Shown one piece after another: positions 24,563 through 36,049 of a stretch of 64,000 nt of DNA. Both the position numbers and the translations under genes were made by a program. This DNA is from Diadophis punctatus similis. Taxonomy: Eukaryota > Chordata > Lepidosauria > Squamata > Dipsadidae. The stretch covers positions 44,648,496 through 44,712,495 of the forward strand of contig JALIGW010000003.1 in assembly GCA_023053685.1 (NCBI GenBank), read 5' to 3'. The notes beneath the pieces were generated by a model. That model had not been told where the DNA came from and did no database searches. It saw only the letters and a list, made by a program, of their open reading frames with translations. Position 1 is the first letter of the stretch, and every line of letters begins with the position of its first letter.

Positions 24563-26655
24563 TCACCTGGGACTTTCTCTCTGCAGAAAGGAAAAGAAGG
24601 CATAATTCCCAAATCTATTCCCAGTTCCTCCCAGTTAAAACATAGCTCATTCAATGAAGTACCTTTGGTATTGTATACAATATAAATATAGTAGGGTATT
24701 AAGGACAATTAAATCTAAGTCCTTTCTCTCCATAAACATATCCAAGTTCCAGATCTTTTAGTAATGTTTAAAAAGCAAACAAATCTCTATAAGAATTACC
24801 CTCCTGGGCTGTGCTTCACTTTTTCTTTGGGTAGATGCCAGCAGAGCTTGAATAATGATTGGTTCAAATCTAGTCACACCCCTGCTACTTGAGCAATGTG
24901 AGAATGTGTCCAGCACAGCAAGTCCTTTGTAAAGAAAGTCTTTGAAGAAAGCTTGGGAAGTATGTGAAAACAAAATGTAGGCCTCCACAGTCAACCGAAA
25001 ATAAATAAAAACTACTGCTTTGTTTCCTCTTACTACCTATGTTTGCCTGCTATTAAGACAATAGATTATTATGGTTCATTGCACAGCCAGATGTATAGAT
25101 TGGATTTTGGCATTTTAACCCACCCATCGAGTTCTTCCCAAGGATATGGAATAGGCAGATGTTCCATGGTGTTTAAGATGTCACAGGATGTAAGCTGTTC
25201 TGAGTAAAGCTGCCTTTTGCAGTTAACCGATGATGAATTTGTCAATGAAGATGGTGTTCAAGTGGTGCTTCCGTTGTTCTGAGATTGCACCCAAGGCACA
25301 GATTATTATTACTACTACCTTTGCTTTCCCCCCCCCACAGTCATTTTATTTTTATTTTCAGGTCTTAGTATGTTGTTATCTTCTCCAGTTCCTTCTCTTC
25401 TATTCTGCTGTCTCCAGGTACTGTCATGTCCACTATCCAGACTTTTTTTGTCTTTCTTATAGATAATTGTTAAGTCTGGGGTGTTATGTGACAGGTGCCT
25501 GTCTATTTGAATTTTAAAGTCCCAGAACAATTTAGCTTCTTTATTTTCTATGACTGTCTCTATTTTATGGTCCTAGCAGTTCTTGCTTGCAGGCAAATTG
25601 CACCACCTGCTGCCCACTTATAGGAAACATAAACTAGTTCTCTGGTATGATTTTTTTTTTCAACAACAAGAAATTTTAGTGGAACTTTTAAAGGGGGTCA
25701 GTTTCTTTTTGAAGTGGAGGACACTAGATAGGTCACTCTAGGGAGAAGGAAGACTCACTTATTAGCTCAAGACAGTTCTTCTAAGTCAAGTTGCGACCTG
25801 GATCTGTGTGGCTGAGCTACCAGGTACTTTAGTCTTCACTGCTTCTGGTAAACTCAAGGTTGGTGTGAAATAAATCTTCTGCAAAGTAAAATCCACACAA
25901 GTGTTTGCCCTCCAATGTAAGTTGGATTACCATTCATGTTCTCAGCCAGCAACATAGCATCATAGGTAGCAAAAGTACAAATATTTTCACATGCTTGACT
26001 CATACACTTCTAAGATTACAGCATTCCTTGTACACTTATCCATAAAAATATTAAACATCACACATCCTTATCTTACTTGCTAAGTATTCCATTTATCCTC
26101 ACATATGTTCAGATTGCCTTTACTACATTTGTGCTTACCACATTTGGCAACCAAACTCCAATTCGATACTCACATAAAACATTTTATAATTTAAAACTAT
26201 TCATTTTATATGCTTTTCTAAATCAATACATGTACAATAACCATTCTTTTTGTCACCTTTATACCTTTCTCAAGGATCTACTGAAGTGCCAAACCTGTTC
26301 CATAACTAATCATTTATAGTATACAAATGAGGGGGTTACATTTTGCCCTTCCTTCCTGGACTCTGTCCATACTGAGAATTGAAGTTCAAAAAATATAGCA
26401 AGTCAAGGATTGCCCAACAGTACTGTATCTTGTATTTACCATATAAGTGTTTTTATAGTACATCCTGCCAAAGGGAAAATAATTGTTAGGAAAATATTCT
26501 AAAGGATTACATAGCTAATACTACTATTTACATTTCTTCTGTAAATAACCCATATATTGTATTTATTATAAAAACGTTATGTGAGCTTGACCTATAGAAA
26601 GCAAATTAGTTGATCTAAATTAAGCATTTAGCAGTAAAATATTCCCATTGTGTCT
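24563..26655. other. Intergenic DNA with one LINE fragment
   Basis: Apart from the LINE fragment at 25230-25600 no feature is recognised. The region is AT-rich with short, unrelated open frames. Confidence 0.4.
25230..25600 (-). mobile_element. Degenerate LINE 3' ORF fragment, same clade as 11160-12055
   Basis: The minus-strand frame 25315-25530 begins FWDFKIQIDRHLSHNTPDL, resembling the xWDFxIQTDxxxxxxxPD segment near the C terminus of some non-LTR polyproteins (R4/Dong clade from memory). The frame is then scrambled by an insertion-rich pyrimidine tract. It is old and inactive. Confidence 0.5.
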
Positions 26656-26661
26656 TTAATA

Positions 26662-27028
26662 CAGGTAGTCATTGACTTATAATCACAATTGAGCCCCCAT
26701 ATTTGGTTGCTAAGTGAGGCATTTGTTAAGTTAATTTTGCCCCATTTTACGACTTTTCTGGCCACAATTGTTACATGAATCATTGCAGTTATTAAGTTAG
26801 TAAAAAGTTGTTGTGTGAATCTTGCTTCCCCACTGACTTTGTGTGTCAGAAGGTAGCAAAAGATGACCCCAGGACATGCAACCATCATAAATATGAGTCC
26901 GTTGCCAAGCATCTGAATTTTGATCACGTTATCATGGGGGTGCTACAATGATTGTAAGTCACTTTTTACAGTGCCGCTGTAACTTTGAGTGGTCACTAAA
27001 TGGACTGCTGTAAACCGATGACTACCTG
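26662..27028. mobile_element. TA-flanked MITE, intact length copy
   Basis: Termini CAGGTAGTCATTGACTTA and CCGATGACTACCTG are flanked by TA on each side. At 367 bp this is the cleanest uninterrupted copy of the family in the window. It lies 0.2 kb beyond the TMEM217 poly(A) signal. Confidence 0.8.
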
Positions 27029-27226
27029 TATATGTACACATCAAAATGTTTCACACATTCTTAGAGGGTTTTTTCCTCCACCAAATCTCTCTTCCTGATT
27101 TTTCAGAGACACATCTAATATGATTATAGGCTGGAAACAGAATGGTCATCCTGCCCTAATTAACTCCTTATCCTCAATGATACAAACAAGCCCAGAGACC
27201 CAAGTACAGTAATTATGAAATGTATC

Positions 27227-27232
27227 TTTATT
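27227..27232 (-). terminator. TMEM217: Probable TMEM217 polyadenylation signal
   Basis: AATAAA on the minus strand, about 260 bp past the stop codon at 27493. This is a plausible end for the transcript. Confidence 0.6.
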
Positions 27233-27492
27233 AAAGACATTTAGATTAACCCAATAAGATAATGAAGTAAAACAATGTGAAGCATTACTTAGTACATACA
27301 TATATTGGTTCTGAACTTAGTATATAGTATGGCCTGCCATGTTTCTGACAATCACCCTAATTTCATTGTTCTGAATAGGCAAAGGTATTGGATAGCTAAT
27401 AGATAAGGAATATATTAATTGCCCATTTTTTTGATATGCCAGGTATTGTGCAGGCCTGATGTTCATAATTGCATAGAACAGTATTTTGATAA

Positions 27493-28086
27493 CTACCACT
27501 GAACTCTCTTGACACTTACACCGAGTCTAAACTTAGGAGGTTCGGTAATATATCTAGATGTCCTCCTTTGCCTCATTGACATCCTCCCTACACGTTTTCC
27601 TTCAACAAGCAACGTAACATATGTTAAAACAAAACAAAGCCAAAAACAATCTGCAGTAATCCTACTGGCCAATCCAAACCATTCTAAAGGACTGATCATA
27701 AATGCAGCTAGATGTCCAATCTGGCTAGTCAAGACTACAATGACTATGTTGGCTGCATCATAAAAGATTATCCAAGCAAAGTATACATAAAGACCTGTAG
27801 TTTTTCTCTTATAGATACAATATAAATAATAGAAACATATAGGATAAGTTATAAAAGCCAAAGCTATTGCTGTATAATAGCAATATGGAATAACCCAGGT
27901 TAAGTTTTTCACTTTAATCCTTGCCAATTCAATTAATGCAAGGCTTAGGTGTTGAAACTCAAAGATAAGATACATATTGGTCATTAAGATCATGTACACA
28001 CCAGCAACAACTGATCCTGCTCTCGGTGTTATGCCACAGATGCCATCACCAAACAGGGGAATGATTGTGCTTGCAGCAATAATTGC
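27493..28086 (-). CDS. TMEM217: TMEM217-like four-pass membrane protein, main coding exon
   Basis: One exon encodes 197 residues plus stop. Its upstream edge is a strong acceptor (TTTTTTCTTTTCAG just before 28086, phase 0). The open frame continues ten codons into that intron with an ATG, so the true start is unresolved and probably lies in an upstream exon. Four hydrophobic segments are visible: about SVVAGVYMILMTNMYLIFEF, TAIALAFITYPICFYYLYCI, YVYFAWIIFYDAANIVIVVL and ITADCFWLCFVLTYVTLLV. The tail is basic and probably cytosolic (KRVGRMSMRQRRTSR). The GITPRAGSVVAG...MYLIFE pattern and location between PIM1 and TBC1D22B on the opposite strand identify TMEM217; the nearby paralogue TMEM217B is an alternative. 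Function is unknown. Confidence 0.8.
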   Translation of the reverse strand, partial: AIIAASTIIPLFGDGICGITPRAGSVVAGVYMILMTNMYLIFEFQHLSLALIELARIKVKNLTWVIPYCYYTAIALAFITYPICFYYLYCIYKRKTTGLYVYFAWIIFYDAANIVIVVLTSQIGHLAAFMISPLEWFGLASRITADCFWLCFVLTYVTLLVEGKRVGRMSMRQRRTSRYITEPPKFRLGVSVKRVQW

Positions 28087-31084
28087 CTGAAAAGAAAAAA
28101 ATAGGATCACTTCCACGTAATATGGAAAAAATTACCAGAGTTACATAAAGAAATCTAGGGAAAAAATTAAATATGTTAGTATAAAAAAACAAAATGTGAG
28201 TTGCGCAATTGTTTTATATGCATTCTAGTGTTCAATGTTTTCCCAAATTGATGCCTTTCAACAGTACAATTTTTACCCTGTATGATAGCCAATATGATCC
28301 AATCTATTTGGAGACTGCCACTAGGGAAGTATTTAATGAATTGTTTCATCACTCTAAGGTAGGTTTTAATTATGATCAATAAGCTACAATTGGTTGCCAT
28401 ATGTTAAACCTAACAATGATGATTTAAAAACACCAGGGGACGCACAATCTTTTATCAAAACCAAACAAATCACGTTATGGCTCAGCACAATATATGAATA
28501 TGCTATTCTTCTATAGGTTTTAAAATTGTAATCTTTACTTGTATCATTTTTTCACGCAAATGAAGGCGAATATATGTGTCCCAGGACAATGTTGTAGGAT
28601 CCAATTTGGGTCGGACACCAGGACCAGAGGGTTCATCTTCTGAGCTTTCAGACTCGTGTTGGAGACCATCCTCAGGGAACCTCTCTCTACCAGTGTTTAT
28701 CACTATTTTTTCACAATTTAAACAAGTTTTCTCAATCTTATGCCTTTAGATTTGAGACTTTAATGTCCAGAATTTCCAGCCAGTAATATTTGGGAATACT
28801 GAAGTTACATTTTCAATAAAACTGGGAAGGCATCATGTTGGAAAAGGCTTGTGTAGCAGAAGGGCTGATACTATCATTGCCGTTACGTTGCATCAGAGAT
28901 TGTGCCCATACCAGATATGAAGTAGGAAGAAATCTCCACTAGTTGTCCCTGGATATTCTCTAACGCTACCCACCTTTTGGTCCTGCTTTCCTGCATGATG
29001 TAGTTGTTGGTAGGCCTGTTAGATTAGCCCATTCCAACTGATGAATCCAGCTGGATTCCAGAGGGAGGCTGGGATTTTCCCCAAGAATCTGGTGGGCAAT
29101 TGAGCTGAAGCTTTAGTTGCAACCTGAAATGGGCAAATGGAACAGGTTTCAACCTGATTGCCCTTGTGTGGTCTCTCCCCCTGTGTTGATCCCAATATGA
29201 ACTTTATTTGAGGAGCTGTGAGAGATGAAGCAAAAGAAGAGATGTCTGGAGAGCCACTGTAGGAAGATGAAGAGTGAATCTGCCCAAGCAAGAGGTAAAA
29301 ACCCATATTATGGATTACATTGTGGTAATAAGGGCAGTGAACAATTGCTATTTCTCCATGTTTTACACTTGCTGATAGTTGTCCAACAGCCCTGTTTAAG
29401 GAGACTTGGTCCCTACTGGGGGAGGTATGGGCTTCAAGAACATCTGCAGGGCTGCTGTGAAGAATATGCTCGCTATCTGCACATAAAATCCCTCAGATCC
29501 ACTCAGAGTTTGGGCGGATTTGCCTGGATAAGTCCAGTTGAGATGCCTGAAGCAAGATCTTGTGGGATTGTCTAGAGGCAGAACTTCTAAAAACAGGCCA
29601 TTACTTATTATAAATTCAAGCCTACAAGCATAGCACATACATTTAAATCATTTGCCCACAATCAGCAAATTTCATAAGTGCATGAGGACAAAAAACAAAA
29701 CAAAAAACCAGTTACACAAATACTTCTGTTATGTTTTGTCATTATCCAAGATATGTGATATGACACTTTCTCTTTTTTGTTCCAAGAGTACTTCCCTCAA
29801 CATTCTTGGCAATTTTCTTTCTAGACTCAACTCAGAAAGAATGTATGGAAGAATTATACTTCTGCTCATTCCTGATACTTAGTTGTTAGCCAGAATTATA
29901 CTATCTATAAGTTTTTTACATCAAGCTCTTATTGATGACTTGTGAATTAAACAAATAGATCATACAGGCTGAGAGCCATCCTAACTAAATCAGTGTTAAG
30001 CACTGCTCTATATACATAATATTGAACAGAATTTTTGTAACCTTACAGGACAAATAAAAATATATTTTAGACATTTTTATTTGAGCAGAGCAAATTTCAT
30101 TTCCTGAAATACAAATACATTTCCTCAAATTCAGAAATTACAGGGGGGGGGGGGGAACCAAAGGCGTAGTCCATACCATCTAGGCATGATAGTTTATAGG
30201 ATCACAAGCTAACCTCTGGGACACTTTATCTTAAGTCAAACATAGGTCATCTGAAAATCTCCAGTCTATAAAAATCCAATGATCCCCATGTCTGACAGTC
30301 AGATTATAGAAGATGTAGTTGCAAAATATCTGATGCCCTAAATAGCTTGTCCCTGTCCTAAGTGATCTCCCCAGAACTTTATAGAAATCTGCCTTGAGGG
30401 AGATATAACCATTTTTAAATTTTTTTAAATGGATATATGACACCCCCAAAATTAAAATTTCAGTCTACACTTTGTTATATTTGTCTTTGCATTTAATAGG
30501 TAGGCACTCTGAATTGTAAACTGCATCAAAATTTCATAAAAGCTTTACTGTGACTCTCACTCGTTCTTTTGTTTAAGAAGGATGAAATCATTACAACTCA
30601 TATTTTTAAAATGAATTGTGGAATATTTAAAATTTTCAGTCTATGCTTTGCATCTAACAAACTGGCTTTTAAAAATGTGAATGGAATCAAAATCACTAAT
30701 ATCCCTTACAGTGGTTCTCACTCTAGGATTATTCTTATTCAGATGTCCATTGGTCTCCTTGCATTCCAGAATTTTTACTGATTTATGTATATCTGCTTTC
30801 ATTAATTTCTTGCAAAATTAAAATTAATTTTTTTTCTCACCATGGTAAGTGTGATTCTGTTATCAGAAAATCATTATTTATCAGGTCCTAGGCATTTCCT
30901 TTTTTGGATTACTTAACTGCTGGATTATAGAACCAGAACACCATCCTTACATCTTTTCTGTAAAGGAAGAGAAAAGTTATAAAGTGAAAAATCATGTGAT
31001 CAGTTCTGGCACGCACTCATTAAATGTGACATCATGTGACCAAAACTTGCAACTTCTTGCCAGCTATCCCATTCACTTTTTAAA
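28087..31084. other. Probable TMEM217 upstream intron, left part
   Basis: AT-rich sequence, probably intron if TMEM217 starts at the 36-kb CpG island. It holds a run of 13 G near 30144. A minus-strand frame at 28503-28703 has an acidic SESSEDEPSGPG segment followed by LSWDTYIRLHLREK; I do not recognise it, and it may be a retroelement scrap like the acidic frame in the LTR at 4156. No upstream TMEM217 exon was identified. Confidence 0.4.
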
Positions 31085-31650
31085 TTATTATTATTTCAAA
31101 TTTACTCTGGGCTGCTTACCGCACAACATTGAAAAACATTAAAATCATTCGATGTAAAATGACAGAGCAGATAAAGTAAAATCATTAACACAAGATAGAG
31201 AAAGAGGAAGCTGGATACACAAGGAGGTGGGAGAGGGGATTAGCTTTTAATTAGTCAACCACCTCCAGTATGAAACTCCATTGGGACACTGTCATTTGGC
31301 AAAACCAGGTGTTAAGGCTCTTATGAAAAGTCGGGAGGCTGGGAACCAATCTCACCTCAGGGGGTAAGATGTTCCAAAGGGTAGGAGCCACAGCCAAAAA
31401 GGCTCCTCTTCTGGACCCCACCAGTCAAAATTTCTTGACGGACGGGATCCCCTCTCTGTTGGCACAGATGGGGTGGGCCAGTCCCACGGGGTGAGACGGT
31501 TCCTCAAGTAACCTGGACCCATGCTATGAAGGGTTTATAAGTGATTATCAATACTTTGAATTACATCCAAAGCAAACCGGCAACCAGTGCAGCTTGCGGA
31601 ACAGTGGTGTGACATGAGCCACAATAGGGGTCCTCAGGACTGCCTGCGCT
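31085..31650 (-). mobile_element. CR1-type LINE 3' region, 5'-truncated
   Basis: It contains, in antisense, phrases typical of reptile CR1 3' regions: GGGTTTATAAGTGATTATCA, AAACCGGCAACCAGTGCAGC and the CTCTGGGCTGCTTACC tail. It is diverged and non-coding. Confidence 0.6.
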
Positions 31651-31659
31651 GCCACACTT

Positions 31660-31888
31660 TGCTTATCGGAAGCCGGCAATGAAGGTCACAAATAGCAATC
31701 ATGTGACCCACAGGATGCTGCAACCTCATAATTGCATGCCAGTTGCCAAATGCCCAAATTACAATCGTCTGACTGCAGGAGCATTATGATGGCTGCAATT
31801 TCAAGAAGTGGTTTTAAGTCTCCTTGTTCAGCACTGTTGTAACTTTGAACAGTCACTGGACAAGTGGTTGCTAAGCGAGGACTGTCTG
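31660..31888. mobile_element. TA-MITE fragment, one end only
   Basis: It carries the family hallmarks CATGTGACCCACAGGATGCT and the terminus CTAAGCGAGGACTGTCTG followed by TA. The opposite terminus is missing; it abuts the CR1 copy. Confidence 0.7.
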
Positions 31889-32249
31889 TATACTTACATC
31901 TTACACAACAAATTAAGAAACATTTTATTTACTTATTTGGGTTCATACACTGGTCTATATCCCAAAAGACACTGGGTAGATTATATACCCTCTGGGTACC
32001 CACTTGATATGGAAAGACCTTTTCGATAAAATTCAACATAATATGTATGCCAGATAAATATTGATTTTCCAAAGGATTTATAAAATAACTCCAGATGTGG
32101 GATATGGCCCCTAGATTGAAGATAAAACTCAATATTTTTTTTCCATATCCACAAGCAGACTGGCAAGGCTATGGGCGTGTGTTAAAGAGTGCAAGATCTC
32201 TGGAATCTCATGCTCCTTAACAGCCTCCTTGGGAGAAAGATGGTGAGGG

Positions 32250-32481
32250 CAACTTTGCTTTTGGGAAACTGACAAGATCACAAATGGCAGTCATGTGACC
32301 ATAGCTCACTGAGTTGTCATAATTGCAAGCAGGGCACCCAAGCATTCAGATCACCAATACATGACCCTGGGGATGCTGCAATGACCACAACTACGCAGAC
32401 TGATCATAAATCCCTGTTGTTCAGCACCATTGTGACTTTTAATGGTCACTGAACAAGCAGTCATAAGTTGAGGACTACCTG
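32250..32481. mobile_element. TA-MITE fragment, one end only
   Basis: It has the right terminus TAAGTTGAGGACTACCTG and then TA, with internal GGGGATGCTGCAATGACCAC. The left part is lost. Confidence 0.7.
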
Positions 32482-32489
32482 TATACTGT

Positions 32490-33458
32490 ACCATCATGCC
32501 TAACCTTTGACTTATTCCAAATTTCAGATGGTTTCACTTATCATATGTTCTCCTTCCTGGGCTCTGTTTAGGGTTGAAAATACTACAAAAGATTAAATGT
32601 ATCTCCTATCACCATTATATCCTTTTAAAATATTATTTCTGGAAAATGTATTTATTTATTAAATGTATAGGCTGCCCATCTTGCCTATGATGCTTTGATG
32701 CTTTCTCTCATCTTTCTCTTGATGCATTTTGATGTTTTCTCTCCGCTAATTTTTATAAATATTTCTGATCAATAAATCAATATGATATACAGATTTTAAA
32801 GACTGGATTGAACAAGGAATTAGAGAACCCCATTTTCAGTAAACAATGGGAAAATGTATTATAACTGTATAAAAATGTTAATAGATCTATTAATAGACTA
32901 ATGAACAAAAAGTAATATTTAAAATTTATTACCTTTGGAATTTGTATAGAAAAGGAATGAGTAAATCATTGGGTGGGAATACTTTGTGGAAAATACTTTT
33001 GTGATATCCTAAGGTTGTTATGATCTAGGAAAAAGTTATAAGGAATATTAATCTGTAATAATATTTAATATTTTTGACTTTTATATTCTTTTGAACTACC
33101 AGTATGTACTTATTAGATGGTAGTGAATAGTGGATAGTGAAAATATATTCTCAGTGTCCTTTATATTGCTAAGAGTCTAGCTCTGCAACATTGGAAGACA
33201 AACACATACCCTTAGTCATTCAGTATATTGAATACCTAATGGTAGCCATAACTTATGAGACTTGGACTTAGATTTATGGATTTATGGACAACGGATACCA
33301 GCCTTCACTACCTATTATGGCTTTGGTCAATCAAGGTTTTGGCACAACATTTTTTAGAAACTTAAAGGGATAAACTAGGATTTATTTATCACATGAATTA
33401 TTTTATATACTTAGTACCATTATCGCAAATTTTAGCATTAGCCTGCTGGTCAAGAATT
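32490..33458. other. AT-rich non-coding DNA
   Basis: Nothing recognisable beyond general AT richness; presumably intronic or intergenic. Confidence 0.4.
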
Positions 33459-33511
33459 ATATTATACGCCGCCCTGAGTCCTCCGGGAGTTGGGCGGCAT
33501 ATAAGAATACC
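33459..33511 (+). mobile_element. CR1-type LINE 3' tail
   Basis: CGCCGCCCTGAGTCCTCCGG and GGGCGGCATATAAGAATACC form the conserved hairpin at the LINE 3' end. The repeat that follows begins exactly where the tail stops. Confidence 0.75.
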
Positions 33512-33648
<137 letters not shown>

Positions 33649-33785
33649 ATTCTTGAGGAGAAATCTTTAAATCCTAAGGGAGTTGGGTCAAGTCATCTCC
33701 AAACTTGGGAAATATGCAACTATGGCAAAATTAACCATATATATTCAGAAGTCTGATCACATTTAAGCAAAAATTCTTCCCCTAG

Positions 33786-34368
33786 TCAGGTGGCCCTTGA
33801 CTTATAATCATTTGTTTAGTGACCATTCAAAGTTACAATGGCACTGAAAAAAAGTGACTTATGACCATTTGTTCCCACTTGCAGCACCCCCATTGTCAGG
33901 TTATCAAAATTCAGACCCTTGGCAACTAGCATGTATTTATAATAGTTGCACTGTTTGTAACCTTTCCAGCTGATTTCCAACAAGGAAAGTTAATAGATGT
34001 TCCAAAGTTACCTTTCCAAAAGGCAAATGGACTTTCTTGTTTTTTCTTTAACATTTTCTCATCCAAGAAGCTTGTTCTTTAGAAAGTGAAAGTTCAGTTC
34101 TTTAGAAAGTGAAATGATTTCAAAGAAAAAAACCAAGAAAGTCCACTTGCCTTTTGGAAAAGCACCTTTGGGACAACCATGACCTGGATGATTGAGAATC
34201 TCCATAGACAAAGTTAATCGGAGAAGCCAGATTTGCTTAATGACCAAATGATTCACTTAACAACTGCAGTGATTCATTTAACAACTGTAGCAAGAAAGGA
34301 CATAAAAGGGGGAAAAACTCACTTAACTGTCTTTTGGGCTCAAATGTGGTTGCATGTCGAGGACTACT
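33786..34368. mobile_element. TA-MITE split by a palindromic insertion
   Basis: The left half has TGACTTATAATCATTTG and the right half CATGTCGAGGACTACTTA, both family termini. The interruption (33995-34209) is flanked by a duplicated AAAGTTAAT. Confidence 0.75.
33995..34209. mobile_element. Palindromic Penelope-like insertion with 9-bp target duplication
   Basis: It is flanked by perfect AAAGTTAAT copies (33986-33994 and 34210-34218). The left arm (about 33998-34080) reads towards the centre with CTTTCCAAAAGGCAAATGG and TTCTCATCCAAGAAGC. The right arm (about 34100-34180) repeats this inverted, ending in CCTTTTGGAAAAGCACCTTT. The head-to-head geometry matches the palindrome at 8097-8350. Penelope-like origin is inference. 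Confidence 0.55.
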
Positions 34369-34667
34369 TATATATCATATGTCATACAACAAGGCAAACA
34401 CAAGACACTTCAGATACGGTTCTTAAGGGGGTATAACTGACATAGAAACTAATTGGAAATAATTTCAATCTTTATAAAGATGTAATCATCAACAGGGTAC
34501 TGCTACATTATTTGTTTTACCATTTCAGTGAAACAGTTTTCAGCCACTGATCCATTCTTGCAAATTGCTGGTCACGGGAAAATAGGGCTAAGACATCAAG
34601 CAGATTCTGGCTAACTCTCCATGCAAATATGGATACTCTGATAAATGCTGGCTTCCATTTTCGATGA

Positions 34668-34805
34668 CTGCTCTTGAAAAAGTTAAGCAGATTCAGGCCT
34701 TGTTAATATTTGAATGGGAGATTACCAGAAATTTTTGAGTTATAGTTATACTAAGACGTTGTTAAAAAAAAAATCCCAGAAAAAGGCAATGGGAAACCTC
34801 TGCTG
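34668..34805 (+). mobile_element. SINE with a 5S rRNA-like head
   Basis: AGTTAAGCAGATTCAGGCCT followed by TGTTAATATTTGAATGGGAG and ATTACCAGAAAT tracks the 3' half of vertebrate 5S rRNA (internal promoter region) with scattered mismatches. The body after an A-run, AAAAAGGCAATGGGAAACC, matches the body of the SINE at 35661. It is not a functional 5S gene. Confidence 0.55.
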
Positions 34806-34845
34806 TGTATATATATTTCTTTTATATATATAAAGGATATGTCCA

Positions 34846-35232
34846 TGTAAAGTTCTCAACTTACAACCATTCATTCAGTGTCTGAAGTTATAATGGCATT
34901 GAAAAAAGTGACTTATGACCATTTTCAACACTGATGACCATTGCAGCATCTGTGATCATGTGATCAAAATTCAGATGCTTGGCAACTGGCATGTATTTAT
35001 GCCAGTTGCAGTGTTCTGGGATCATGTGATCACCCTTTGCAGCCTTCCGACAAGCAAATACAATGGGGAAAGCCAGATTCGCTTAACAACTGTGTTACTA
35101 ACTTAACAACTGCAGTAATTCACTTAATAATTATGGCAAGAAAAGTCATAAAATGGGGCAAACTCACTTAACAACTGTTTTGCTTAGCCATGGAAATTTT
35201 GGGCTCAGTTGTGGTCGTAAGTTGAGGACTAT
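34846..35232. mobile_element. TA-MITE, near full-length
   Basis: It begins GTTCTCAACTTACAACC and ends GTCGTAAGTTGAGGACTA, with interior GATCATGTGATCAAAATTCA and ACTTAACAACTG repeats. The outermost CAGGTA ends have decayed. Confidence 0.7.
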
Positions 35233-35310
35233 GATTACTGTAGTTACAAGAACAGGAGAGGGTTTCCTTTTTACAAGGGAGCTATATAATGGACCAACGC
35301 CAATTTGGTG

Positions 35311-35655
35311 TACAGGTAATCCTCAAGGCCAGTTGCTTAGCAACCATTCAAAATTATGAAAAAAACTATTTACAACCCAGATTCAAAATTCCAACGGCCA
35401 CCAATCCCAGCAGACACAACTGGCCTGCATTCATGGCCTTTTGAAACACGCCAGTCACATGACTGCAATTTATGATATTTTAGCCGGAAACCGGTGTTTA
35501 CTTCTGGTTTCCTGCAAAAAAAAAATGCTCCATTAAGCGGGTTTGCTTAATGACCACCACAAAAATAGTTGTAAATTCAGGCATGGTCACTGGCAACCCA
35601 CTTAGCAGTCATGATTTACAAGCAAAATTGCATGCTCAATTACACACGTAAGTCA
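35311..35655. mobile_element. Diverged MITE related to the TA-MITE family
   Basis: It opens TACAGGTAATCCTCAAGG and contains TTGCTTAATGACCACCAC and CACTTAGCAGTCATGATTTA. The interior differs from the other copies and may be a separate subfamily. Confidence 0.55.
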
Positions 35656-35660
35656 AAAAT

Positions 35661-35818
35661 TATCCATAGTGGTTAAGGCATCAAACTGGGAGCCCTTAAT
35701 TCTAATCCTGCTTTATGTACAAAACTAGCTAGGTGATCTTGAACCAGTCACTTTCTCTCAGCCCTAGGAAGGAGGCAATGACAAACTACTTCTGAAAAAA
35801 TATCTTGCCAGAAATTGA
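35661..35818 (+). mobile_element. tRNA-derived SINE
   Basis: The head TAGTGGTTAAGGCATCAAAC resembles box A of a tRNA. The body CCAGTCACTTTCTCTCAGCC and GAGGCAATGACAAACTACTT is typical of reptile SINEs. A (TCCG)n run follows at 35854-35874. Confidence 0.65.
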
Positions 35819-36049
35819 ATGTAATTAAATAGAGAAAAAATATGTGTCTGTCTATCCGTCCGTCCGTCCGTCCATATATCAAAACATGAATTACTGTAAA
35901 GTTTTCACCTGATTTTGTATTTATATTTTTATTTAACTTGCTGAATATTTATCTCTAGGTTTCAAAGCACTTCAAACTTATGTACATTCAAATGCGACTA
36001 TATGGCCAAATAACCGGCACTTTTTCTTTTTTTCTTTTAAAAAAACTCA

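Noticed and set aside
34681..34740. Functional 5S rRNA gene
   Set aside because: Only the 3' half is similar, with many mismatches, and it is joined to a SINE body.
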